Part shown: positions 47,512-57,553 of the stretch, piece by piece | How positions within the stretch are numbered: the stretch's first letter is position 1 | Layout: the number at the start of each line of letters is the position of its first letter | NCBI RefSeq assembly: GCF_024355225.1 | Contig: NZ_VCNH01000008.1 | Coordinates: 3,348,001 to 3,412,000, forward strand | Reading direction: 5' to 3' | Origin: Roseovarius sp. M141 | GTDB lineage: Bacteria > Pseudomonadota > Alphaproteobacteria > Rhodobacterales > Rhodobacteraceae | DNA: 64,000 nt | The notes under the pieces: generated by a model | What the model saw: only the letters and a program-made list of their open reading frames with translations | The model's database searches: none | What the model was told of the DNA's origin: nothing | Made by a program: the position numbers and the translations under genes

Positions 47512-48394
47512 TCACATCAGCCACGCGCGAGGATCAACATCACCGTTGCAGCTTGGTAGAGCGCGGTGCGCAAGCCAGCATCTCCTGTCCGCGTGATCTG
47601 GCCGATGACATCGCGCTCGCCGGACTGCTTCCGCCTCTGCGTCAACCCGGCCCAGGGGCCAACATCCTTCGAGGAGCGGAAACGTTCTGGATCGTCGATA
47701 GCAGACTTGGCCGTGAGGGCAACGATCGCGCCGACGCCGGGCATGGTCATCATCAAGCGGCAGATCGGGTCGGATTTGGCGTGATCTCTGACCAGTTTTT
47801 CCAGTCCGGCCAATTCGTTTCGCAATGCCGCCCGCGCTCTCAGGATCGGGTCTGCGGCGGTCTCCAGCATCGGGCTCCCCGCAGTCAGCTCCCGGACCCG
47901 GGCCTAGAAACGGCCCTAGGCGACCACGCCCATCTTCAGTCCGAAGTTGCGCAAGAGCCCGCGTATCGACAGCTCGAGATTGATGGCTGCCTGCTGGATC
48001 GATTTGCGCGCCGTCAGCACCGCCCGCATTTCCTGCGCCGACACCGATTTGCAATGCACTGGCCGGAACCAGCCCATCTGCAGGAGCCGCGCGATGCCGA
48101 ATGCGTCCCGGCGATCAGTCTTGTCGGCATCGCCTTCAGCGCACCCTTCACTTGCCGGGCTTCCATCAGCACGGTCTCACAACCGGCTTCCGTCAGGTGC
48201 TTGTGCAGCCGTTGCGAAAGCGGACCAGCTTCCAGACCCACCGCGACCACCTTGCCAGACAGGGCGCGCAGAGCCGCCACCAACTCCTCCGGTTCGCTGG
48301 CCCCCGTCGTTTCCCTGGCCACCTTCCCATGCGCGTTGAGAACGCAGATCGCGGTGCTTGCCAGCGAGACGTCCAAACCGATAAGCAGATCCAT
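47512..48394 (-). pseudogene. IS110-family transposase with frameshift and stops
   Basis: The minus strand starts MDLLIGLDVSLASTAICVLN with the DEDD aspartate, then VVAVGLEAGPLSQRLHKHL and LMEARQVKGALKAMP. A frameshift near 48120 is needed to continue as GIARLLQMGWFRPVHCKS and later LMMTMPGVGAIVALTAKSAI. Two TAG codons interrupt the frame around 47898-47910, and the C-terminal 60 or so residues are missing after LILARG. The copy differs clearly from the IS110 remnant at 43.6-44.4 kb. Not functional. Confidence 0.85.
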
Positions 48395-48711
48395 GTCGTT
48401 GCCCTTTCATTCCGTGTTTAGGATTGGGGCGCGCCTCACGGCAAGACCCCGTAAGCACACATTGCGTGCCAAGGGCAACGACACCTCACATCCACAGTCA
48501 CGACAAGCCGAAACGGTGACGACCCGGAGCCAGCCCCATTGCGGCATCTCACAAGGATCCGGCGGGCTGAAAGGGCCGTCTAGGGCATGTCCCGGCCCAC
48601 GCATCGAGTGCCTGGCCGGGCTGATGGATGATCCAGGTGCGCAAAGTATCGAAACCGGTCCGGAACTATGACTTCTCGCGCCTGCCATGGGCCTTTCTGC
48701 ACAAAGGCTGG
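48395..48711. other. spacer between IS110 and IS66 relics
   Basis: About 320 bases with no gene supported. A minus-strand frame through this segment ends RRAPILNTE shortly before the IS110 start and contains a cluster of Cys and Arg, but it overlaps the IS66 relic in another frame and shows no family features. Confidence 0.4.
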
Positions 48712-48944
48712 AAGAACAGCTGATGACACTACCGCCATGGCGTCCGCCGACAAGGCCAGCTACCCTCGGCGAGCCCGCCGCCGCCAATCCGAAAGCTGAT
48801 GCGCGGCCAAGCCGTGCTGCCACGCGCCTGGCTGAAAGCTCTCGGCCACGATCCGCGCCTTCACCTCACCCGGCCAGCGCCGATATCCACGCGTCCGCTG
48901 CACAACTCAATACAGCCGTCAAACCCGTCCCCGCCATCCGCCAT
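48712..48944 (-). pseudogene. IS66-type TnpA (OrfA) remnant
   Basis: After a start-like MADGGDGFDGCIELC, a different minus-strand frame reads RRWPGEVKARIVAESFQPGA and then WQHGLAAHQLSDWRRRARRG, the helix-turn-helix core of IS66 OrfA proteins. At least one frameshift and a stop break it, and the neighbouring TnpB/TnpC genes are absent. This is a small relic. Confidence 0.6.
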
Positions 48945-49010
48945 CGTCGTCTCCTTCTGAATGCTCAGAACGAAACTCGCCGTTGGTTCAGTGCAACGGA
49001 ACCGCAGAAA

Positions 49011-50975
49011 TCAATGGGACGGGGACGGCGCATACGATCTTTCAACCAAGCTCTCGACCACCGGAAGGTGGTTGATCGCCTTGTGAAGCTCTGAAATTGC
49101 GGCGCCCTTGGTGTAGACGCTCTCATTCGTATCCTCGCCCTCGTGCCCAATAAGTTCTAACCGAACGATCTTGGGAACCGACGTTTCCCGCGCCAGCGTG
49201 TCATTCATATAGTGACGGAAGGAATGCATGCCATAGCCATGCTTGTCGTCGCCGAAGACCAGATTCAGCGCGTTCTCCCAATTATAATAGAGAGTTTCGC
49301 CGTACTTCTTCAGCGATCCTTTCACATGCCCCTTCGGCTTCAACTCTGGGAAAAGATCGGAAGACTTCTTCCGCCGAAGCGCAGCGACATGGTCGAGAAG
49401 GCCGAGCGCGATCAACCTGTCATGCACAGGCACCCGCCGCTCACCTGCGAGCGTCTTCACACCGCGATTATCGTTCTCCGCGAAGTTGAAGAAGGAAATA
49501 CCGTTCTCCTCCCGGATATCTCCCAAAGAAAGGGCCGCAATTTCTTCCCGCCGCGCTCCCGTATAGGCAGCGATCAACGGCACCCAGTAGAGCCCGTCCT
49601 TCAGGAGCGACTTTCCCGGTTTGTTGCGGAAGCGAGGGCTGTGGCACCCCGTCCAGATATGGTGCTGGAACAGAAGGGCCAAATCCTCAGCGGAAAAGGC
49701 CGGGCGCTTGTTGCGGCGGCGCACCGTCTCACGGAGCCGAAGCTTTTTCGGCTGCACCTTGGGATCGATTTCGATACCTTCACCATCCGCCCGATCAAGG
49801 ATCTGGCGCAGCATATCAAGATGACGATTGATCGTTGTGACAGACAGGCCGACCTTATCGGCCGGCAGGCAGCGAGCGCGCTCAAAGATGTCTGCGATCG
49901 GTGCGCCCTCGTCTTTGCGGCTCTTTCCCCAGCTCTTCGGCAGCTTGAGAAGGGCGTCTCGAAAGCGCGCGACATCCGCTTTGTGAATGTGGCGCACATC
50001 CTGAATGTCGGTCGCCTTTACGAATAGCGTGGCCGTGGCGAGGCGCATCTTTTCCATCGCACTCAGGGCAGCTCCTTCGGCGGATCCCTGACTCTGCAGC
50101 GCCGTCTTCGCGGCGTTCAGCCGGCGGGTTACCGCAAAGATGCAGGGATCATAAGCTGAGGGCACCACATCAGGCACCGCGGAAGGGGCCGGATCCACAT
50201 GTGCGACTGGCTGAGCTTGCGCAGATGCCACTGGTGTTGACTGGTCTGTCGCGGCCGCAGGCTGGGCAAAATACGCGGCCTTCTGAGAAGACAGCAATGC
50301 CTCTGTCATATGCTCAGCGAGGGTCCGCGCAATCTCTGGCTCGGGGTTCAGCCCTGCGCTATCTGCCTGCGCCCAAGCCGCAGCCCGCCCTTCGATCAAA
50401 AGTTTGCGCAGGTGCAGGAGTTCGACATTTCCGGGGCGTGTGCTGAGATCGGTCAATTCCATGAAGCCACGCGCAATGCGGTTCATCCGTGCCTCGGACA
50501 TCACATCCTGCGTGTTCATGGACAGGTGCGTCTCCAGAGCGTAAAGGTCGGCTTCGGTTGCGCCTTCTGTGCGCAAGCGCGCAGCAACATCGTTCGTCAC
50601 TTCTGCCTTAGGTCCACCCTGCGCCATCAGCTTCCATGCCTGCGCTGTCGCCCAATCAGCGCGCCGGTCGTCTTCCGCGGGCCCGACCGGGTCCGCACCA
50701 AACACCACCCGGCCATGCCGGATGCGGCCGAGCTCTTCGGCAATGACATGGCTGAGCCAGGCCTTGGCATCCGCGACGGACAGGAGGTTTTGTGAAATAT
50801 CGTGCAGCATGCGATCACTCTCGGAAGTTAATTTCCGAGCGATAATAGACGCTTTTCGCAGATCTGAGGTATGCAAAGATAGCTGAAGACAGCGATTTCC
50901 TGTGGATAACGCCGGCAGGCGACGGCGCCAGTAGAAGATGTTTCCCCGCTTGAAGAGGTGAAGATGTTTGCTCAT
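49011..50975 (-). CDS. site-specific tyrosine recombinase (integrase)
   Basis: A 654-residue integrase. The N-terminal region (FKRGNIFYWRRRLPA, LHTSDLRKASIIARKL) matches the DUF6538-type arm-binding domain. A long Ala/Gln/Pro-rich linker (about 220-285) is followed by the SAM-like core-binding domain and the catalytic domain with Arg in YTGARREEI (about 470), HSFRH (about 583), the late His in LIGHEG and the nucleophile Tyr in ESVYTKG. All catalytic residues are present, so it is probably active. It lies at the right end of the accessory region and is the best candidate for having integrated it. Confidence 0.93.
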   Translation of the reverse strand: MSKHLHLFKRGNIFYWRRRLPALSTGNRCLQLSLHTSDLRKASIIARKLTSESDRMLHDISQNLLSVADAKAWLSHVIAEELGRIRHGRVVFGADPVGPAEDDRRADWATAQAWKLMAQGGPKAEVTNDVAARLRTEGATEADLYALETHLSMNTQDVMSEARMNRIARGFMELTDLSTRPGNVELLHLRKLLIEGRAAAWAQADSAGLNPEPEIARTLAEHMTEALLSSQKAAYFAQPAAATDQSTPVASAQAQPVAHVDPAPSAVPDVVPSAYDPCIFAVTRRLNAAKTALQSQGSAEGAALSAMEKMRLATATLFVKATDIQDVRHIHKADVARFRDALLKLPKSWGKSRKDEGAPIADIFERARCLPADKVGLSVTTINRHLDMLRQILDRADGEGIEIDPKVQPKKLRLRETVRRRNKRPAFSAEDLALLFQHHIWTGCHSPRFRNKPGKSLLKDGLYWVPLIAAYTGARREEIAALSLGDIREENGISFFNFAENDNRGVKTLAGERRVPVHDRLIALGLLDHVAALRRKKSSDLFPELKPKGHVKGSLKKYGETLYYNWENALNLVFGDDKHGYGMHSFRHYMNDTLARETSVPKIVRLELIGHEGEDTNESVYTKGAAISELHKAINHLPVVESLVERSYAPSPSH

Positions 50976-51106
50976 GATAGCCCTCGATTAGGGCGAACGC
51001 GTCACAAGTCTCTATATCCGTGCGTGACACCATTGTGCGACACATCAGAGGAAGAACACCAAAAATCACTCATAATCAACGCGCTAACATCTCTTGTCCC
51101 TCTGAC

Positions 51107-51122
51107 TATCCTCGCCGAAGGC
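51107..51122 (+). repeat. half of the dispersed motif at the right island edge (candidate attR)
   Basis: TATCCTCGCCGAAGGC matches the second half of the motif at 16715-16750 (13 of 15 in register) and shares TATCCTC and the CG-x-AGG pattern with 30615-30630. It lies between the integrase promoter region and the 3' end of the nitrilase-family gene. A role as the right attachment site is inferred. Confidence 0.35.
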
Positions 51123-51144
51123 AAAGAAAATTCGTAGAATTTTC

Positions 51145-51969
51145 TCAGACCCGTGCGAAATCCACGTCGTTCATCAGGCTGGGGATCCGCCCTTCGGTTT
51201 CGGCAATGCGGTCCAGATCGATGCGCGCCGCCACCACGCCCGGCCCCGCGCCGCCATCGGCCAGCACCTCGCCCCACGGATCGACGATCAGCGAATGACC
51301 ATAGGTTTCGCCCCCGCCCGGGATCGGCCCCGTCATCGCGGCGGATACCACAAACCGCGTCGTCTCGATCGCCCGGGCGCGATTCAGAACGTGCCAATGC
51401 GCCGCGCCGGTTTTGGCGGTAAATGCCGCCGGGCAGGCCAGTATCTCGGCCCCGCCCTGTGCCAGTGCGCGGAAAAGATGCGAAAAACGCAGATCGTAGC
51501 AAATGGCATGCCCCACCCGCGCCAGCGGCGTTTGGTGGATCACCGCGCAGTGCCCCGGATCGACCCGGTCGCTTTCGCGGTAAACCTCGTCAGCGGACAA
51601 TTGGATATCGAACAGGTGGATCTTGTCATACCGCCCAGCGATGTTGCCATCCGGCGTCAGCATGAAACCGCGATTGATGATGCGCCCATCCGGGCCATCC
51701 ACGGCGACGGAGCCAAGATTGATCCAGACGCCATGCTGCGCCGCAAACTCCTGCATCCGGCGCAAAAAGAGATGGTCCTCTTCGGGTGCCGAAGGCGGCG
51801 CCACCGCCGCGCCCTCGGACTTCAGCCCGCCGCAATATTCCGGCAAAAACAACATTTGCGCGCCGCCCGTCACCGCCTGTTCGCACATCGGCAGCGCCTC
51901 GGTCAGCGCGGTCTCCATATCCGGCATGGGGCGCAGTTGCAGGCAGGCAATATCGAGAAAGCGGGTCAT
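51145..51969 (-). CDS. nitrilase-superfamily amidohydrolase (Nit-type)
   Basis: A 274-residue carbon-nitrogen hydrolase. The catalytic triad is visible: Glu in FLPEYCGG, Lys in RYDKIHLFD and Cys in HAICYDLRF. The IHLFD and later AAFTAKTGAAHWHVL segments resemble Nit1-type deaminated-glutathione amidases. It is cytoplasmic by sequence. It is the first core gene to the right of the island; the candidate right attachment site lies only 23 bases past its stop codon. Confidence 0.9.
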   Translation of the reverse strand: MTRFLDIACLQLRPMPDMETALTEALPMCEQAVTGGAQMLFLPEYCGGLKSEGAAVAPPSAPEEDHLFLRRMQEFAAQHGVWINLGSVAVDGPDGRIINRGFMLTPDGNIAGRYDKIHLFDIQLSADEVYRESDRVDPGHCAVIHQTPLARVGHAICYDLRFSHLFRALAQGGAEILACPAAFTAKTGAAHWHVLNRARAIETTRFVVSAAMTGPIPGGGETYGHSLIVDPWGEVLADGGAGPGVVAARIDLDRIAETEGRIPSLMNDVDFARV

Positions 51970-52217
51970 GGGCAGGCTCCTGCTGGGAAATCGAGCCGCA
52001 GCCTAGGTCAGCGCCGCCGCCAAATGCAAGGCGGCAGCGACGACATAATTCAAATCACCACCACATCCATCGCCAGCTTGTCGATCGAAAAAGCGTCACG
52101 CCATGGGCATACGCATCCAGGGTTCTCCCAAGCCATATCTGCACGCTGGGCACCAAAAATCCCGGCGCGCGGATTGGCGGCCGGGATTGGATTGGCAGAC
52201 AGCGGCGCGCGTTTGCC

Positions 52218-52961
52218 TTACGCGTCGTCCTCATCCTCGCCCTTATCATCGGGCAGGTTGAACAGGCTGTCGGCGTCGTATTGCTTTTCGGTGACCTCCG
52301 GCTCTCCGTGGCCCAACGTGAACGTCTCAAGCCCCTCGATGGCGGTCGGCATCTTGTGATCGTCATCGCTGGACAGGCTCTGCTCGGTGCTCAGCAGCTT
52401 GCGGCGATCATCATCGCTCATTGCTTCGCCATCGCGGGCCTTCTTGGCGGCGGCCTTTTGCACGGCGGCGTCCAGTTCGGACTGCTTGCACAGGCCCAGC
52501 GCGACGGGATCGATCGGCTGGATATTGGAGATGTTCCAATGCGTGCGCTCGCGGATCGCCTGGATCGTCGGTTTGGTCGTGCCGACCAGCTTGGAGATCT
52601 GGGCATCAGCCAGTTCCGGGTGGAACTTGACCAGCCACAGGATCGACGCCGGGCGATCCTGCCGCTTGGACAGCGGTGTGTAACGCGGGCCGCGGCGCTT
52701 TTCCTCGCCCTCGGCAGAGGCGTTGTATTTCAGCTTCAGCTTGCGCATCGGATCCTTTTCCGAGGCATCGATCTCGGACTGTTCCAGCTGATTGTTGGCG
52801 ATCGGGTCAAACCCCTTGACGCCAGTGGCCACATCGCCATCGGCAATGCCCTGAACCTCAAGTTCGTGCATTTCAGTGAAATCCGCGATCTGCTTGAAGC
52901 TGAGCGTGGTATTGTCCACCAGCCAGACGGCGGTGGCCTTGGCCATCAGTGGTTTCGCCAT
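52218..52961 (-). CDS. trcR: cell-cycle transcriptional regulator TrcR (DUF1013)
   Basis: A 247-residue DUF1013 protein, restricted to Alphaproteobacteria and named TrcR in Caulobacter-type annotation. It contains VDNTTLSFKQIADFTEMHEL (a winged-helix-like segment), KRRGPRYTPLSKRQDRPASI and a second helix-turn-helix region LADAQISKLVGTTKPTIQAI. The C-terminal 50 residues are highly acidic (DDKGEDEDDA). The start MAKPLMAKATAVW at 52961 is conserved-looking. It is transcribed alone on the minus strand. Confidence 0.85.
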   Translation of the reverse strand: MAKPLMAKATAVWLVDNTTLSFKQIADFTEMHELEVQGIADGDVATGVKGFDPIANNQLEQSEIDASEKDPMRKLKLKYNASAEGEEKRRGPRYTPLSKRQDRPASILWLVKFHPELADAQISKLVGTTKPTIQAIRERTHWNISNIQPIDPVALGLCKQSELDAAVQKAAAKKARDGEAMSDDDRRKLLSTEQSLSSDDDHKMPTAIEGLETFTLGHGEPEVTEKQYDADSLFNLPDDKGEDEDDA

Positions 52962-53109
52962 GTGTCTCTCCTACAGCTATGAATTCCGGCAAGCCTTCCC
53001 TGTCTCCTGTCTCCAGGAGGCCGCGGATCTGGTCCGGGGCGGGTCGCCATTGTCGGGAAACTTGGGGCTGGGTATAGTGCGCAAATTGCGAAATGGAAAG
53101 ACGGAAATC

Positions 53110-53739
53110 ATGCGCGCGCTGCTGATCCTGCTGCTGACTGCCACCATCGCCCGCGCAGATGGCGAAAAATCGGGCGTGTTCGACTATTACGTGCTGGCCC
53201 TCAGCTGGACGCCGACGTGGTGCGCCACCATTGGCGACACGCGGGAGGCGCCTGAATGCAGTGCGGCAGCAGATCGGGGTTGGTCACTGCATGGACTCTG
53301 GCCGCAATACCATCGCGGCTGGCCCAGCTATTGCCAGACAGCCCAGCGCCCGCCCTCGCGGGCCATGTCCGAAGGCATGGCCGATATCATGGGCAGCGCG
53401 GGGCTGGCATGGCATCAATGGAAGAAACACGGGCGCTGCACCGGGCTTGGCGGCGCCGCTTACTATGCCCTCGCGCGCGAAGCGTATGGCCGCATCACGC
53501 GGCCTGATGTCTTTGCCAAACTGTCCAGGCCGGTCACCCTGCCCGCCAATGTCGTCGAGGCCGCCTTTCTCAAGGCCAACCCTGCGCTGAACCCCGACAT
53601 GGTCACGATCACCTGCCAAAACCGCCGCATTAAAGAGGCGCGGATCTGCCTGTCGCGCAGCTTGGACCCGGTGCCCTGCGGACAGGACGTGGCGCGCGAT
53701 TGCCGCCTGAAGGACGCACGCCTCGACCCCATACGCTGA
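53110..53739 (+). CDS. secreted ribonuclease T2
   Basis: A 209-residue protein with a signal peptide (MRALLILLLTATIARA) and the RNase T2 fold. The two conserved active-site segments are SLHGLWPQY and WHQWKKHGRC, with the catalytic histidines; six or more cysteines could form the usual disulfides. It should act in the periplasm or outside the cell to degrade RNA. The second segment has Gln where many family members have Glu (HEWxKHG), which may affect catalysis. The frame is open upstream to 52876, but the signal peptide fixes the start. Confidence 0.88.
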   Translation: MRALLILLLTATIARADGEKSGVFDYYVLALSWTPTWCATIGDTREAPECSAAADRGWSLHGLWPQYHRGWPSYCQTAQRPPSRAMSEGMADIMGSAGLAWHQWKKHGRCTGLGGAAYYALAREAYGRITRPDVFAKLSRPVTLPANVVEAAFLKANPALNPDMVTITCQNRRIKEARICLSRSLDPVPCGQDVARDCRLKDARLDPIR

Positions 53740-53803
53740 CCCTGCCGGGCCGTCGCTTGACCGGTCGGCTACAACAAGAGCAAGACGACCGCAGCCAGAG
53801 CGT

Positions 53804-55204
53804 TCAGATCAGCAGCGGCATCATCAAGCTTGCAAGGCTAAGCACCAGAAAGAATCCCGCCATATCGGTGATTGTCGTCAGCAGCGGGCCCGAGGCCGCT
53901 GCCGGATCCTGCCCAAGCCGTTTCAGGAGCAACGGCACAACGCCCCCGATCGATACCGCGATCAGCGTGTTTGCGGCAAGGGCGCTGCCGATCACCAGAC
54001 CCAGCCACGGGTTGCCCTTCCAGACCCAGGCGACAAGTCCGATCAGAATCCCCAGCGCGATACCGTTGATGACCCCGATACTGGCCTCTTTGCGCCATAT
54101 CCGAAACGCGTCCTTGGGCTGCACGATGCCCAGCGCCAGCTCGCGCATTGTCACACCGACCGCCTGATTGCCCGAGCAGCCCGACATATCGGATACCATC
54201 GGCAAGAAGACCGCGATGGCGATGACCGCCGCCAGAATTTCCTCGTAGGCTGAAATCACCGACGCAGCGATTATGTTCAGGACGATATTGGCCGAAAGCC
54301 ACGCGAGCCGACGACGCGAGCGCAGCCACGTCGGCATCGAGCGCAACTCGTCGCCCACGACACCCTGCCGTTTCAGGCTTTCGCTTTCGGACCGCACCAG
54401 AGCGGCAGCCTGCACCGCCGAGCGTGAAACGACGCCGACCAGTCGCCCATCGGATTCCACCACGGGAATCCCATAAAAGTCGTGCTGATCAAAAAGGTCC
54501 TGCAAAATATCAAGCGTTGTATCCACGCCAACCGTAACCGGCGTGACCATGATCGCGGTCAGTCTTTGGCTGCGATTGGTCGTCAGCAGATTGCGCAGCG
54601 AAACGACGCCGACGGGGCGGCCCTCGGTATCGACCACATAGGGATGCTGACCGCGATACCGCTCGAAATCCGCATCCTCTGACACAATCCCGCGCAAAAC
54701 CGCCCCGACAGTTGCGGTATCGGGGAACTTGAACGCCTCGGCGGTCATAAGACCGCCCGCCGTGCCATCCTCGTATTCCACGAGGCGGCGGACATCGGCG
54801 GCATCGTCGGGATGCAACCGGGCCAGAATGGCATTGGCAATTTCGTCCCCGAGATTGCCGATAATGTCGGCCTGAAGATCGGAGTCCAGCTTGTCCAGCA
54901 CTTCTGCGGCGCGGTCGGTTGTCATGCGCTCGACCAGATCAGTGGCCGCCTGCACCGGCGCCTCCTCGATCAGGTATGCGGCCAGATCCGCGGTGATCAG
55001 CGCAAGCAGGACGTCACGATCTTCGGTGGCCAGCAACAGTAGTTGGCGCAGCGCGCTGGACGGTGGCAACGGTTCCAGCAGCGCCACCAGTGTCTGAGCA
55101 TCGCGCGCGTCCACCGCGTCCTTGACCCGTTCGCGCACACGTTTCGGTTCGTGCTCAGGTTCAGGTGTTTGGGGCGGAGCGGACAGTGTGTCGCCGTCGA
55201 TCAT
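53804..55204 (-). CDS. mgtE: MgtE-family magnesium transporter
   Basis: A 466-residue channel-like transporter. The cytosolic N-domain (helical repeats, residues about 40-150) is followed by two CBS domains (GTAGGLMTAEAFKFP, VTPVTVGVDTTLD) and five C-terminal membrane helices. The pore signature region reads MVSDMSGCSGNQAVGV instead of the more common GGNAGNQ form, a notable variant. Cobalt or other divalent ions are alternative substrates. It converges on the RNase T2 gene. Confidence 0.9.
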   Translation of the reverse strand: MIDGDTLSAPPQTPEPEHEPKRVRERVKDAVDARDAQTLVALLEPLPPSSALRQLLLLATEDRDVLLALITADLAAYLIEEAPVQAATDLVERMTTDRAAEVLDKLDSDLQADIIGNLGDEIANAILARLHPDDAADVRRLVEYEDGTAGGLMTAEAFKFPDTATVGAVLRGIVSEDADFERYRGQHPYVVDTEGRPVGVVSLRNLLTTNRSQRLTAIMVTPVTVGVDTTLDILQDLFDQHDFYGIPVVESDGRLVGVVSRSAVQAAALVRSESESLKRQGVVGDELRSMPTWLRSRRRLAWLSANIVLNIIAASVISAYEEILAAVIAIAVFLPMVSDMSGCSGNQAVGVTMRELALGIVQPKDAFRIWRKEASIGVINGIALGILIGLVAWVWKGNPWLGLVIGSALAANTLIAVSIGGVVPLLLKRLGQDPAAASGPLLTTITDMAGFFLVLSLASLMMPLLI

Positions 55205-55615
55205 TTCGCGGGTCCTCTTCGATTCTTCGCATGCCCCAACGGTCAGGTGCCAGAATGTGCCGTTTCTGGTTCGTGTCGGGGGTTGCAGCAGCCTAGCCCG
55301 AAAACCGAAACATGGAGTCGTATTTCAGGATACAGAAAACATCACAAAGGCAGCTCTGTTTTCGCCGAACTGAGTCCGGCCTAGACGCATCCGAAACCCC
55401 GAGGGTCGATCAGATCGGTCCTCAAGGGGAAAAACCACGCGATACTGCGCGCCCATGCTCATGGGGTCACGATCTGAATCACACTGGGGCAGTGTCTCGC
55501 AACAACGTCGGCCTCCTCGGCCAATCGCAATTGAGCCTACAGTTTTTCTCGATTATCGTCTTGATGATGCACGTTTGGAATGGGCGCCTCATCAACATAA
55601 TTTCGGGATTTGATA
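55205..55615. other. intergenic region between mgtE and a DUF4239 gene
   Basis: About 410 bases separate two divergent genes and should hold both promoters. No reading frame here has coding features, and I could not recognise a magnesium riboswitch or other known leader structure by eye. Confidence 0.4.
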
Positions 55616-56401
55616 ATGCACTGGCTTTTTGATCTTCCCGTCCCGGTTTCGTCCTTTCTTTTCATCGCCGCCACAATCGGGCTGGGCCTCACGTCCTATG
55701 GCGTGAGCAGGTCCGCATTCGGCGCCGGGACAGTTCAAGAGACGCGCGACCTTGCCGGGTCTGTCCTTTTTCGCATCGCCGCGTTGCACAGCCTCGTTCT
55801 GGCGCTCATCTTCGCGCAGGAGCTGGGATCAATCCGCAATGTCGAAATCGCCGCCGCACGCGAGGCGACGATACTTGGGGACGTCTACTATGACGCGGCC
55901 CGGTACGGCGCCGAGCCAACCGAAGAGATCCGGCGCGCGCTGGCACGCTACGGGCGCATCGTCGTCGAGGAGGAATGGGATTCTCTGGCAGAAACCGGTC
56001 TATTGACCGACGCGGGGTGGCAAAGCTGGTACACGGCCTATGAGGGGCTTCTGGATCTTCAACCGTCAAGCGCGCGTCAGGAGCGGCTGCTCGATATCAT
56101 GATCAGCGACATACGAGGCCTGTCGGAATTGCGCGAGTCGCGCGAGAATGCAGTGCGGACGGGCGCATCGGTTCTTTTTCTGATGGCAGGCATATCAGGG
56201 ATCACCCTTCTTGCGGCCGCCTTTTTCACTTGGCCGCCGACAGCGCTGAATCTGTCGCTCCTGTCATGCTTTACAGGCTATGCCGGTCTGATTATCTACC
56301 TCATACTGGCCTTCGCGAACCCTTACCAGGCGCCGGGCGCAGTGCTGCCGGTAGGTTTTGAGCGTTTCTTGACTGACAGCGTAAAAGATATGGCCCAGTA
56401 A
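55616..56401 (+). CDS. DUF4239 (bestrophin-like) membrane protein
   Basis: A 261-residue protein with two N-terminal membrane helices (VSSFLFIAATIGLGLTSYGV, and FRIAALHSLVLALIFAQELG), a helical soluble middle (AAREATILGDVYYDAARYG, EEIRRALARYGRIVVEEEWD) and two C-terminal helices. This layout fits DUF4239, a bestrophin-like family of unknown function. I use the ATG at 55616 rather than a TTG two codons earlier. No operon partner is close. Confidence 0.7.
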   Translation: MHWLFDLPVPVSSFLFIAATIGLGLTSYGVSRSAFGAGTVQETRDLAGSVLFRIAALHSLVLALIFAQELGSIRNVEIAAAREATILGDVYYDAARYGAEPTEEIRRALARYGRIVVEEEWDSLAETGLLTDAGWQSWYTAYEGLLDLQPSSARQERLLDIMISDIRGLSELRESRENAVRTGASVLFLMAGISGITLLAAAFFTWPPTALNLSLLSCFTGYAGLIIYLILAFANPYQAPGAVLPVGFERFLTDSVKDMAQ

Positions 56402-56555
56402 CCGAATTCAGTTTCAACGCACGGCGAAACGGACGCGGGGGCCGCCGTCTCTAGCCAAACTGTCGCCATTCGGATGCCGGTATTTTGCGGGCGTGCAGGT
56501 TCGCGGCAGCCCTTCCTTGTGCGGTCGCGCATCGACAGCGCGCCGGGGGGCGAAG

Positions 56556-57161
56556 TCAAGTCGGATTCAGCGCGCGCATCCAGAATTGCAACGCATGATC
56601 CGTCTCGCCATCCCTGTCGATATCCTTCCAGCGAAAACTGGCCACAGCGCCCGGTAGCGGCGCATATCCGCGTGCGCGCCAGAACGGATCGAGCGGGGCG
56701 TACCCTGCCGGTTTCAGCGGATGATCGCCCGGCCTTTGCACGCTGCAAAACACCGACATGCGGCGGCCCAGCGCGCGGGCATGCGCCTCGCGCCGGTCGA
56801 AAAACGCATGGCCAACACCGCGCCCGCGATATTCGGGCAGCAGCACCGATTCAGCACAGTAAAAGATGTAACTGAGGGTCAGGCCCTGCCCCGCAAATGC
56901 CGCAGCAAAATCGTCGGCGTGATCCTCCAGCGGGGCGCCGGTCGACGCGCCCACCAGACGCGGGCCATCAAAGGCACCGACAAGAATCGCTCCGGGGCTG
57001 TCACGATAGGCTTGCAGATAGTCCCGCTCGTAGTCCAGATTGCCATCATAGAGGTAGGGATAGCTGCGAAACACGGTCATCCGCAGCCGCGCAACATCAT
57101 CCAGCGCCGCGTCCAGTGCGGCGCCGGACAGGATACGCACATCCGGCGCGCGCGCTGCCAT
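56556..57161 (-). CDS. GNAT-family acetyltransferase
   Basis: A 201-residue protein with the GNAT acetyl-CoA site LPEYRGRGVGHAFFDRREA and supporting strands (GAILVGAFDGPRLVGAST, MSVFCSVQRP). The substrate is unknown. Its ATG overlaps the stop of the SnoaL-like gene as TGATG, so it is the last member of the minus-strand run from murA. The terminal segment DHALQFWMRALN is typical of a small alphaproteobacterial subfamily. Confidence 0.82.
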   Translation of the reverse strand: MAARAPDVRILSGAALDAALDDVARLRMTVFRSYPYLYDGNLDYERDYLQAYRDSPGAILVGAFDGPRLVGASTGAPLEDHADDFAAAFAGQGLTLSYIFYCAESVLLPEYRGRGVGHAFFDRREAHARALGRRMSVFCSVQRPGDHPLKPAGYAPLDPFWRARGYAPLPGAVASFRWKDIDRDGETDHALQFWMRALNPT

Positions 57162-57553
57162 CAAGATACCTGATTACGCCAGTCGGACAGGTTGTAGTAG
57201 GTCGTGATCCGCGTGATCAGCCCATCCTCGAGCGTAAAGAATGTTCCGGCAGGCAGCCTGTAGGCCTGCCCATCCGCTTCGGGCAGACCCTCGTCGGTTT
57301 TCAGATAGATACCGCTGACCACGAATTCAGCCGCCGCACGGGTGCCATCCTCGGACGCCATCAGGACGATGTCCGACAGCTCCTCGCGGTAGCATTCCTC
57401 CATATGGGCGCAGAAATCGCGGAACATGTCCTTGCCCCGGCGCACGCCGCCCTCGTTGACGTGGTGAGCGATATCGTCCGACAGACAGGCCAGCATGCCC
57501 TCGGTATCGCCGATGTTGAAAGCATCGAAATAGTGCTTGATGGTCTCGCTCAT
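57161..57553 (-). CDS. SnoaL/ketosteroid-isomerase-like protein
   Basis: A 130-residue NTF2-fold protein. The N-terminus MSETIKHYFDAFNIGDTEGM, DIAHHVNEGGVRRGKDMF and the last strands (FFTLEDGLITRITTYYNLSDW) are typical of the SnoaL-like group. Catalytic function is unknown; members include isomerases, cyclases and hydratases. The start overlaps the stop of the phosphatase gene as ATGA, and the stop overlaps the GNAT start, so the three are probably co-translated. Confidence 0.82.
   Translation of the reverse strand: MSETIKHYFDAFNIGDTEGMLACLSDDIAHHVNEGGVRRGKDMFRDFCAHMEECYREELSDIVLMASEDGTRAAAEFVVSGIYLKTDEGLPEADGQAYRLPAGTFFTLEDGLITRITTYYNLSDWRNQVS

Noticed and set aside
47226..48671. A 481-codon plus-strand frame
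   Set aside because: It lies opposite an IS110 transposase relic that is recognisable on the minus strand; the plus-strand translation matches nothing.
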